Notes under the pieces: model-generated
Seen by the model: only the letters and a program-made list of their open reading frames with translations
Databases searched by the model: none
Told to the model about the DNA's origin: nothing
Origin: Corynebacterium glucuronolyticum DSM 44120
Lineage (GTDB): Bacteria; Actinomycetota; Actinomycetes; Mycobacteriales; Mycobacteriaceae
Assembly (NCBI RefSeq): GCF_030440595.1
Contig: NZ_CP047452.1
Span: 744,001-808,000, forward strand
DNA: 64,000 bases
Direction of reading: 5' to 3'
Program-made: the position numbers and the translations under genes
In this document: positions 41,198-48,900 of the stretch, piece by piece
Layout of the letters: every line of letters begins with the position of its first letter
Numbering within the stretch: the first letter of the stretch is position 1

Positions 41198-41519
41198 ATG
41201 CTTGCTCTAAAAGGATTGTGACGATCCTTTCTGTGGAGACTTCTTTACCTTCTAGTGGTTCGATTTTGTCTAGAAGGCGTAGTAAGTACTCGCTGCTAAG
41301 CGCATGTTTAGGTGTAAGGCGCCCGGTGGACTCTAGTTCGTTCCGCTTCTTTTTGCTGTACCCGGGTACGAACGTGTGATTGTATTGTCCCGTTTTTTGG
41401 CCTCCTTCCTTGTAAGGAGTGATTTTTAGCGCTGTTGGTAGCCACACCCGGTTCGAGGCCGGGGAGCGCACGACCCCCAACTGCCCCTGGTGGGTGGGTT
41501 GGGGTTTTTCTATGCCCAT
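41139..41519 (-). CDS. Possible small DNA-binding or antitoxin-like protein (antisense)
   Basis: This minus-strand frame of up to 126 aa contains a convincing Lys/Glu-rich C-terminal part (LTPKHALSSEYLLRLLDKIE and STERIVTILLEQAFTTYEIL). The first ~40 residues coincide with a plus-strand terminator and look non-coding, so the true start is probably internal (GTG near 41444 or later). It overlaps the 3' end of the small plus-strand ORF. It is a plausible moron; function is unknown. Confidence 0.4.
   Translation of the reverse strand: MGIEKPQPTHQGQLGVVRSPASNRVWLPTALKITPYKEGGQKTGQYNHTFVPGYSKKKRNELESTGRLTPKHALSSEYLLRLLDKIEPLEGKEVSTERIVTILLEQAFTTYEILYNAELRQTGHPQ
41474..41509 (+). terminator. Terminator before scaffold gene
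   Basis: CCCCAAC (41475-41481) pairs with GTTGGGG (41498-41504), followed by TTTTT. It would insulate the toxin/orphan region from the capsid operon. Confidence 0.7.
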
Positions 41520-41545
41520 TTGTTTTTCCCAGGAGGAAATAGCCC

Positions 41546-42043
41546 ATGGATGATTCCAAATCCACCCCGGCCACTGAGTCTGCAGATCAGGCCCAGGACC
41601 ACACCGACGAGACCACTAACTCGGAGGAGCAGCAGGACACGTTTGACCGGTCGTATGTGGAAAAACTGCGTAAGGAAGCAGCCAAGTACCGTAACCAGGC
41701 GAAAGAGCTGGAGCCTTTAGCGAAGAAGATGCGTGAGCTTGAGGAGTCGAAGAAGTCGGACCTTGAGAAAGCTCGTGAACGTATCGCAGAGCTGGAGGCT
41801 GCTGAAGCCTCCGCAAAAATGCAGGCCCTGCGGTCACAGGTAGCGGCATCCACAGGGGTGCCGGTCGATTTCCTGCCAGATAAGGGTGATGAGGAATCCT
41901 TGACGAAGGCGGCTGAAGCCTTGACGTTGTGGGCAACAAAGCAGGCCCCCGAAAAGAAGCGAATCCCGGAGTCTAATGCTGCGGGTCGCAATGCCGAGGT
42001 GAGTGATCGTGATGCGATTGCCCGGCAAATCCTCGGGATTTAA
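41546..42043 (+). CDS. Capsid scaffolding protein
   Basis: This is a 165-aa acidic, helical protein with a long coiled coil at about residues 30-90 (YVEKLRKEAAKYRNQAKELE; ESKKSDLEKARERIAELEAA), an arrangement typical of GP20-type scaffolds that direct assembly of HK97-fold capsids. It lies directly before the major capsid gene. A diverged copy of its N-terminal half is present outside the prophage at 59812-59955. Confidence 0.85.
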   Translation: MDDSKSTPATESADQAQDHTDETTNSEEQQDTFDRSYVEKLRKEAAKYRNQAKELEPLAKKMRELEESKKSDLEKARERIAELEAAEASAKMQALRSQVAASTGVPVDFLPDKGDEESLTKAAEALTLWATKQAPEKKRIPESNAAGRNAEVSDRDAIARQILGI

Positions 42044-42072
42044 ACCCCCTAACATGAAAGGAGCCATATCTC

Positions 42073-43020
42073 ATGGCAACTATTACCGAACAGACCCTCC
42101 TGGGTGATGGAGGCAAGGGACTCCTTCCCCGGAGTGTGTCTAACGAAATCTGGAAGGAAGCCACCGCAGAGGCGATTGTGCCGTCTCTGGCTAGGGCACA
42201 TCCGGTGATTCTGGGTGAAAACCTGATTCCTGTGCTGACGAAGCGCCCGGCCGCGTCCATCATCGGCGAGGGGAAGAGCAAGCGGGACTCCGAACTCGAA
42301 GTGACTGCCAAGTCCATCAAGCCGATTAAGGCGGTCGTGGGTCTGGAGTTCACGATCGAGACGATTCAGAAGAATCCTGCGGGTGTTCTCGACTTGATGG
42401 CGGCGGAGCTTTCCTCTGCGCTGTCTCGCCAGATTGACCTCGCGGTACTCCACGGTCGCCAGGCATCTGATGGTGCTGAGCTCTCCGGCGATCCGGAGTA
42501 TCTTGCCCAGACCAAGAACACGGTCACCATCTCCAATGACGCTGCGAAGGTCGACGCCGAGCTCTGGGAGGGGTACAACAAGGTCGTTGACGGCGATAAG
42601 GCTGTCGGCTTCACGGGGTTTGCCCTTGATCCACGCCTGGTTGGTCTTGTGGCCAACGCCCGCGACAAGGAAGGCCGCCGCATTAACCCGGATATTCCGA
42701 TGGGCGGCACAGTCGCAACCTACGCCGGCCAGTCTGTCCGCGTATCCCGCGCGGTATCCGGCCAGGTCGACGCTTCCAAGGACACCAACATTCGTGGCTT
42801 CGGCGGTGACTGGAACGCCCTGCGCTTCGGTCGCGCGCTCGACATCGGACTCAAGCGCATCGAGTACGGTGACCCCTTCGGCAACGGTGACCTGCAGCGT
42901 CGAAACGCTATCGCCTACATGACCGAGGTCATTTTCGGTTGGGGAATCATGGACCTTAGTGCCTTCGTCAAGTACGAGGTCAAGCCGAAGTTGACAACGT
43001 CTGCTGGCTCTTCAAGCTAG
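42073..43020 (+). CDS. Major capsid protein (HK97 fold)
   Basis: This 315-aa shell protein has AVVGLEFTIETIQKNPAGVL and VGFTGFALDPRLVGLVANAR typical of the P-domain region of HK97-type capsids and DIGLKRIEYGDPFGNGDLQR near the C-terminus. There is no N-terminal delta domain, in agreement with the separate scaffold gene. Confidence 0.88.
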   Translation: MATITEQTLLGDGGKGLLPRSVSNEIWKEATAEAIVPSLARAHPVILGENLIPVLTKRPAASIIGEGKSKRDSELEVTAKSIKPIKAVVGLEFTIETIQKNPAGVLDLMAAELSSALSRQIDLAVLHGRQASDGAELSGDPEYLAQTKNTVTISNDAAKVDAELWEGYNKVVDGDKAVGFTGFALDPRLVGLVANARDKEGRRINPDIPMGGTVATYAGQSVRVSRAVSGQVDASKDTNIRGFGGDWNALRFGRALDIGLKRIEYGDPFGNGDLQRRNAIAYMTEVIFGWGIMDLSAFVKYEVKPKLTTSAGSSS

Positions 43021-43038
43021 GGGTAGGAGGGGACACGC

Positions 43039-43509
43039 ATGACTGTGAAGATTGCCATCTCCGATGTTCTCGCGTTCAACCCCGACCTTGATGAGAAGGT
43101 CGTCGGCATTCTTATTAAGGATGGGTTGGCGATGGCGCGCCGGGTCGCGCCGTGTATTGACGAGGAGGAGTTTCCGTTCGCTGATGCTGCTAATGCGATC
43201 ATTCGTGGTGCGGTGCTTCGTTGGGCGGAATCTGGTCCCGGTGGGGTGACCAGTGAGTCGAAGACGGCGGGGCCGTTTGCGGTGCAGACAAGCTTCGACA
43301 ATAGGCAAACTCGCCGGTCGCTGTTTTTCCCCTCTGAGATTAAGGAGCTCGAGGGGCTGTGCCGCAGTCGTAAGGGTGGGCCGGGGGCAGTGGACACGTT
43401 GCCGGCGGCGAGGAACCGGTGTGCCGGGGATTGCACGTATCTTGTGGGGTCGGTCAATTCACCGTGCCAGGTGTGTCGTGAGACGATCCGTGAAGGTTTG
43501 TGGTGGTGA
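43039..43509 (+). CDS. Head-tail connector (adaptor)
   Basis: This 156-aa protein fits the gp6/gp15-like head completion role: an N-terminal helical bundle (LAFNPDLDEKVVGILIKDGL) that packs on the portal, and a C-terminal Cys-rich extension with four cysteines (CAGDCTYL, CQVC) that looks like a zinc-binding tail. It is first in the neck-gene series. Confidence 0.75.
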   Translation: MTVKIAISDVLAFNPDLDEKVVGILIKDGLAMARRVAPCIDEEEFPFADAANAIIRGAVLRWAESGPGGVTSESKTAGPFAVQTSFDNRQTRRSLFFPSEIKELEGLCRSRKGGPGAVDTLPAARNRCAGDCTYLVGSVNSPCQVCRETIREGLWW

Positions 43510-43847
43510 CCGTGGGGTTTGTGCCGTTGACGCACACAGTAGAGGTTTCCCAGGTGGAAACCGTTACTGACCGTCTCGGGAACGAGCGTCCAACCCCGGG
43601 GCCGTTTCATCCCGTGCAGGTTGCGGGGTGGGCTGTCACCAAGGTGGAGGAAACCACAGGCGAGTCTGTGCTGCGCACCGTTGACCAGCTCGACGTTTAT
43701 ACGCCTACCCCGTTCGAGCCGGGGGCGAGTATCCGTCTCCCCGATGGGGGTGTGTGGCAGGTCCAAGGCAACGCGGAAGACTACCGCAACGGGCCGTGGT
43801 GGAACCCCGGCCTGGTCGTCGTTCACGCGAGAAAGGTGGCAGGATGA
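43506..43847 (+). CDS. Head-tail stopper-like protein
   Basis: This 113-aa beta-rich protein (VETVTDRLGNERPTPGPFHP; GASIRLPDGGVWQVQGNAED) has the size and strand pattern of head-tail stoppers. The start is GTG 43506, overlapping the previous stop (GTGA). It sits second in the neck series. Confidence 0.65.
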   Translation: MTVGFVPLTHTVEVSQVETVTDRLGNERPTPGPFHPVQVAGWAVTKVEETTGESVLRTVDQLDVYTPTPFEPGASIRLPDGGVWQVQGNAEDYRNGPWWNPGLVVVHARKVAG

Positions 43848-44116
43848 AGTCAACTGTTCGACTCAACGACACTGACAGTATCGAGTTCGACTGGAGCCAG
43901 TTCTCGGCGCTCCGCAAGGAGGGGCAGAAACTGGCTGTGGCAGCCGGTGAGGTGATTCGCGGCCGGGCGGATAGTTATCCGCAGGCGGCATCAACGAAGC
44001 GGTACAGGGTGCGCAAGGGTGCGAACATTTCGGCGATTGTGGAGCCTGCGACGCCGCATGCGAAGAACTCGAATGCGAAGCACAACACTTTGCTGAAGAT
44101 TCTTGGGAGTATGTGA
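43844..44116 (+). CDS. HK97 gp10-like neck protein
   Basis: This is a 90-aa protein with an amphipathic helix (WSQFSALRKEGQKLAVAAGE) and a Tyr/Arg strand (STKRYRVRKGANISAIVEPA), matching the short HK97 gp10-type tail-completion proteins in gene order. It overlaps both neighbours by four bases. Confidence 0.6.
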   Translation: MKSTVRLNDTDSIEFDWSQFSALRKEGQKLAVAAGEVIRGRADSYPQAASTKRYRVRKGANISAIVEPATPHAKNSNAKHNTLLKILGSM

Positions 44117-44487
44117 TGGTTACTGCGCTTGAGCTTGTGATTTCCGCTCTTCGTGGGGTGGTTGGGGTGCCAGTGTTTTCGCTGGTTCCAAGACATCCTC
44201 CGCCGTTGTTCGTGCGTGTGGAGCAGGCCGCGCCGCAGGCGTTCTCCCCATCGCATGACCGGGTGATGATCATCGCCCAAGTCTATGGGCAACACCCCCA
44301 GCTCGAACAGGTACTAGACATCGTGGCAACATGTCGAGATTACCTTCGGTTCCAACTCGACCACGACGTACCAGCAATCGTGGGCTATTCCGAGGTCTCC
44401 GGGCCAGTGGAATTCCCAGACCCCGACATTGCCGAGACGCACACGCGCTGGCAAATCGTCGGAAATGTTTATCACGCTCTCGTATGA
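44113..44487 (+). CDS. Tail terminator-like protein
   Basis: This is a 124-aa alpha/beta protein (VTALELVISALRGVVGVPVF; WQIVGNVYHALV at the end) in the usual tail-terminator position before the major tail gene. The start is GTG 44113 (overlapping the preceding stop) or ATG 44116. Confidence 0.65.
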   Translation: MMVTALELVISALRGVVGVPVFSLVPRHPPPLFVRVEQAAPQAFSPSHDRVMIIAQVYGQHPQLEQVLDIVATCRDYLRFQLDHDVPAIVGYSEVSGPVEFPDPDIAETHTRWQIVGNVYHALV

Positions 44488-44522
44488 CGCGGGAGCTTTT
44501 TTCATGGAAGGAAAAATTGATT

Positions 44523-45152
44523 ATGGCTGATGCACGTAATCGCGCCAATGTGATCGTTGGCGCACCAAACACTAAGGCCTCCGGTGGTCTCCTTTTGGGT
44601 GAGGTGGCCAAGGACACCACGAATTACCCGAAGAACGCCAAGGATGCGCTCAACCCAGCGCTTGGGCTGAAACCCGCCGGGTTCATCGGGGAGGATGGCA
44701 TCACCAAGACGGTGGACCGCTCCACCGAGAAGATCAAGGACTGGAACAAGGACACCGTCATTGTTGTGGAAACCGACCACAACGTGACGGTGAAGCTGAC
44801 GTTCCTTGAGACCAAGAACCCTGACGTTCTCAAGGCCGTGTACGGCAAAGATAACGTCACCGCGGCCGGGGGCTCCGTCCAGATCACCGACTCTGCCGGT
44901 GAGCTCCCCCACTTCTCGCTTGATGGTGAGCTCAACTGTGGTGAAGGTAAGGCCGGCCGTATCTTCATCCCCGATGGTCAGGTCACCAGTGTTAGTGACC
45001 TGACGTTTAAGAAGGATGACGTTGTCCGCTACGAGGTGGAGATTGAGTGCTTTGCCGATAAGGCAGGCAAGAAGTTCTACGCCTGGTTTGACGATGCCCC
45101 GGCCGGTACCGCACCGGCCGAGCATGGTGGCACCCCGTCTGAGGCCGCCTAA
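44523..45152 (+). CDS. Major tail tube protein
   Basis: This is a 209-aa protein with an AAGGAAAA ribosome site. NVIVGAPNTKASGGLLLGEV at the N-terminus and the beta-rich TVIVVETDHNVTVKLTFLET are typical of siphovirus major tail proteins. The C-terminus is short and lacks an Ig-like domain. Confidence 0.82.
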   Translation: MADARNRANVIVGAPNTKASGGLLLGEVAKDTTNYPKNAKDALNPALGLKPAGFIGEDGITKTVDRSTEKIKDWNKDTVIVVETDHNVTVKLTFLETKNPDVLKAVYGKDNVTAAGGSVQITDSAGELPHFSLDGELNCGEGKAGRIFIPDGQVTSVSDLTFKKDDVVRYEVEIECFADKAGKKFYAWFDDAPAGTAPAEHGGTPSEAA

Positions 45153-45241
45153 AAGATGGCCCTGCCGTACCGGGAGACGCGGCAGGGCCTACCCCCAATG
45201 TCTCCCCAATTTTCTACCCCCACTAGTGAAAGGTGTCTCCC

Positions 45242-45502
45242 ATGACTGAAAAGTTCTACTGGCCCGTCGGCAAAAAGAAGCTGGTCCTTCCGAAGTTCGG
45301 CAATCTGCCGATCGGCATCATACGGAAGCTGCGCAACGAATCGGAACTTGAACAATTATTCCTGCCGTTTGAAATCCTATTCAAGGATGAGCCGGAGCAG
45401 CTCGACCTTTTTGACACAATGACCCAGGCCGATGTTCTCAAGCTCATGACCGCGTGGCAGAAGGACTCCGGTGTTGAGATGGGGGAATCCACGGAGTCTT
45501 AA
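45242..45502 (+). CDS. Tail assembly chaperone, short form
   Basis: This 86-aa protein occupies the position of lambda gpG. The C-terminal acidic DLFDTMTQADVLKLMTAWQK helix is typical. Near its end the sequence GGGGGAA (45481-45487) precedes the stop and lies at the start of an overlapping -1 frame, so a longer product is expected by frameshifting. Confidence 0.85.
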   Translation: MTEKFYWPVGKKKLVLPKFGNLPIGIIRKLRNESELEQLFLPFEILFKDEPEQLDLFDTMTQADVLKLMTAWQKDSGVEMGESTES

Positions 45503-45942
45503 GGCTCCTTGATGATCCGTCAAAACGCCGCGCCCTCGAATCCGACCTACTCCGCGCCGGGCTACGGCTGCGGTGGTTCGGGGTGGGGAACCCGGACTAT
45601 CAGTGGGGTGATTTGATCGCGTTTATCTCAGGCCTCCGTAAGGATTCCGTCCTCGTGCGTGAAGTCCTCGGCGAGGACGAGACGTGGACACGGACTGATG
45701 ATTTGCTCGCCATTGTGGCGGATCGGTTGGCGATCATTCACTACGCGTTGACAGCGCGTAAGGGTGATGATCCGCCGCCTTTGCTGTCACGGTTCGCCAA
45801 CGGCGGCCACGACCTTCCAGCCGACCAGGTTGAGGACCTGGCCGAGTTGGCAGAGCGCAATACTTCGGGGGCGTATACGGCCGAGGTGACATCTGTTGAG
45901 GAGACGGCCCGCCGGTTGGGGTGGACGATTTCCGCCACATAG
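45478..45942 (+). CDS. Tail assembly chaperone, -1 frame extension
   Basis: This frame lies in the -1 register relative to 45242-45502, is open from 45478 and has no good start of its own. It encodes LLDDPSKRRALESDLLRAGL and YQWGDLIAFISGLRKDSVLV, the gpT-like part. A -1 slip at G GGG GAA (45481-45487) would yield a fusion of about 233 aa. In lambda-like phages a fixed ratio of short and fused forms is needed for tail assembly around the tape measure encoded next. Confidence 0.82.
   Translation, partial: DGGIHGVLRLLDDPSKRRALESDLLRAGLRLRWFGVGNPDYQWGDLIAFISGLRKDSVLVREVLGEDETWTRTDDLLAIVADRLAIIHYALTARKGDDPPPLLSRFANGGHDLPADQVEDLAELAERNTSGAYTAEVTSVEETARRLGWTISAT
45481..45487 (+). promoter_or_regulatory. 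Predicted -1 ribosomal slippery site
   Basis: GGGGGAA read as G GGG GAA in the short-form frame allows re-pairing of the P-site tRNA on GGG. It is followed 15 bases later by the short-form stop. Confidence 0.65.
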
Positions 45943-45959
45943 TTTTAAGGAGTGTGCTC

Positions 45960-48900
45960 ATGGCTGTTGATTTGGCCACCGCGTTTATCCGTATTGTGCC
46001 CCGCACGGAGGGCATGCAGAAGTCCATTACTGCCGCGTTCAAGGACATGGGTAAACTCGGTGAAACCGCTGGCAAGGATCTTTCGGCGGGCATTGATAAA
46101 ACCTTGGCTAGTGGGGTCAAGGGCTCCGGTAAGCCGGTGGGTAAGGAGCTCGGCAAGGACATCGACACTGCTCTGCAGGCAGCGGTCAAGGGGGCCGGGA
46201 GTAATGCTGGCAAGGAAGTGTCCACAGAGTTCGATAAGACTGCCAGTGCTGGTGCTGAGAAAGCCGGGCAGAACTTCGGGTTGCGGTTTACCGGCGCTCT
46301 CAAGGGCCTAGGATTTGGGACACTCGCAGGTGTGGGTATGCAGGCCGTGCAGACCCTCACCGGTGGCATGTCCAACCTGGTCTCTGAAGCGGTGGCCGCG
46401 TCGGATGCGACGGATAAGTTCAAACAGACCCTCAACTTCGCCGGCCTGGACACTGGTGCCATTGACAAGGCAACAAGTGCGGCACAGACCTACGCCGACC
46501 AGACCGTCTACGAGCTCGCGGACATTCAAAACATGACCGCGCAGCTCGCCGCTAACGGCATCCAGGACTACACCGGACTGGCGGAAGCAGCCGGGAACTT
46601 GAACGCTGTCGCCGGTGGTAACGCGGAAACGTTCAAGTCTGTTGGCATGGTCATGTCCCAGACCGCAGGCCAAGGCAAGCTCACCACCGAAAACTGGAAC
46701 CAGCTTTCCGACGCCATCCCCGGTGCGTCTGGTCGGTTGCAGAAAGCCTTGGAGGAGGCCGGCGCCTACACCGGAAACTTCCGCGACGCCATGCAAAAGG
46801 GCGAGATCACCGCCGACGAATTCAACGATGCCGTCATGAAGATCGGCTCGGAACCGGTTGCCGTGGAGGCCGCAGAATCAACCTCCACATTCGAGGGCAT
46901 GATTGGTAACCTCCAGGCCGCACTCTCTGGCGGACTTGCTGAGGCGTTCAACCAGCTCAAGCCTTATATTGAAACGTTTGTTAATGGTCTAACAACTGCC
47001 GCCGAAACCGCGATCCCTATGATGACCGACGCCCTCGAAGCAGCAATCAACGGCACGAAGGACTTCATTGGTTTCGTCCAAAACATCCCCACCATCATGG
47101 GCGATCTCGCCGGCTGGGTAGAAGACAACAAAAACCGCATCCTTATCGCAGCTGCCGCCATCTCACCCGTCGTGGTGCCCATCATGATGGCATTGGCAGC
47201 ACAGTGGACTCGTGCCGGGATCGCAGCCACCGTGTCCGCAGCCCAACAGGTCGCAGCATGGGTATCAACCCAGGTGCAGGCCGTGCGCGCCGGGGCTGTC
47301 ATGGTGCTCAACCTGTGGAAGACGGGTGCTGGCTGGATTAAGGCTGGCGCTCAGGCGATGCTTGGCGCTGCGAAGATGGCCGCGGCATGGATTATCGCTA
47401 AGGGTAAGGCGGGCTTGTCTCTTGTAGCGTCTATCGCGGCTGTGGGTGCCGGCTGGATTAAGGCTGGCGCTCAGGCAATGCTTGGCGCTGCGAAGATGGC
47501 GGCCGCATGGTTTGTTGGCCTTGGCCCCATTGCGTGGGTGACCACTGCTGTTGTGGCTGTGGGTGCTGCTTTGTGGGCCTTTTTCACAAAGACGGAGACC
47601 GGCCGGCAGATGTGGGCTAGCTTCACTGAGTTTTTGGGCCAGTGTTGGGAGGGGATTAAGCAATTTTTCTCTGATGGATGGGCAAAAATGCAGGAAACTT
47701 TTTTCTCCATTGGGGAAAGGGTGGAGGAGGTCAAGCAGTTTTTCTCAGGTCTTGGTGAGTCGATTTCATCCGGGTGGAGCGCTGCTGTTGATGGTGTTTC
47801 AACCAAGTGGGGTGAGCTGACTGGCGCGTTGTCGAGCGCGTGGGATTCCATTCAGTCCGTGTTCGCCACTGGGTGGGAAGCGCTCAAGGCTGGGTTTTTC
47901 TCCTTGTGGGAGACAAGTGTGTCTGCGGTGCAGACCGCGTGGGATAACGTGGCTAACGGCTTGTCTTTGGCGTGGGAGATGGTGAAGCAGGCGTTTCAGA
48001 ATGCGTGGGACTTCATCAATATGGTGGTTTTCGAACCGTTTAAGGCTGCGTTCAGTGTGGTTCGTGCAGTGTTCTCCGGTGACACAGAGGGCATGAAGGT
48101 CGCCTTCACCATGTTCAAGGTGGCAATTCACAACGCGATTGAGGCAATTAAGGGCCGGTTGAATACTCTCGTTGACGGATTCAAACAGATCCCGGGAAAG
48201 ATTCGCTCCGCTTTTGCCAATGCTGGAAACTGGCTTTTGGATGCTGGCAAGTCCATTATCCGTGGTCTGGGTGATGGTATCCGTGCCATGGGTGGCCACA
48301 TTGCCGACGCGATCCGTGCTGTTGTGCCGGATTCCCTGGAACGCTTCGTACCAGGCTTACAGTTCGGCGGGATTATCCCGGCATTTGCTCGTGGAGGGGT
48401 TCTCCCCTCCGTACCAGGTGTGCCACGCTCTCAACGGGATCCGATTCTTGGCTGGTCGACGGAGAAGAAGCAGCCGGTAGCCAGGGTGGAGCCTGGCGAG
48501 TTCATCGTCAACCGTGACGCCACAAGGAAGAACCTGCCCCTTTTGGCCGCAATCAACAGCGGTGTGGTCCTCGGCAAGAAGGGTGATTTCGGTCTGCCCG
48601 GCTACGCCGATGGCGGTGTTGTTGGGTTCGATGACGTCATGAAGTTTATTCGTGGCGGTTCTGTTAACGGGAAGAAAGCGCCACGCTCTCTGGAGGGTGC
48701 CCCCTACGTGTGGGGTGGTGGGCTGCTTGCGAACTGGGGTGACTGCTCTGGTGCCATGAGTGGTATTGCTGCCTTCGTCACCGGGATGGCGCTTGCTGGC
48801 AGGAAGTTCGCCACCATGAATGAGGGCGCAGTCCTGTCCCAGATGGGCTTCAAGCGTGGCACCTCCCCCGGCAAGAATGCGTTTGAGGTCGGATTTTTTA

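Noticed and set aside
41447..41463. T-arm-like stem CCCGG-TTCGAGG-CCGGG as a tRNA gene
   Set aside because: No acceptor or D arm can be built around it; it is probably chance next to a terminator.
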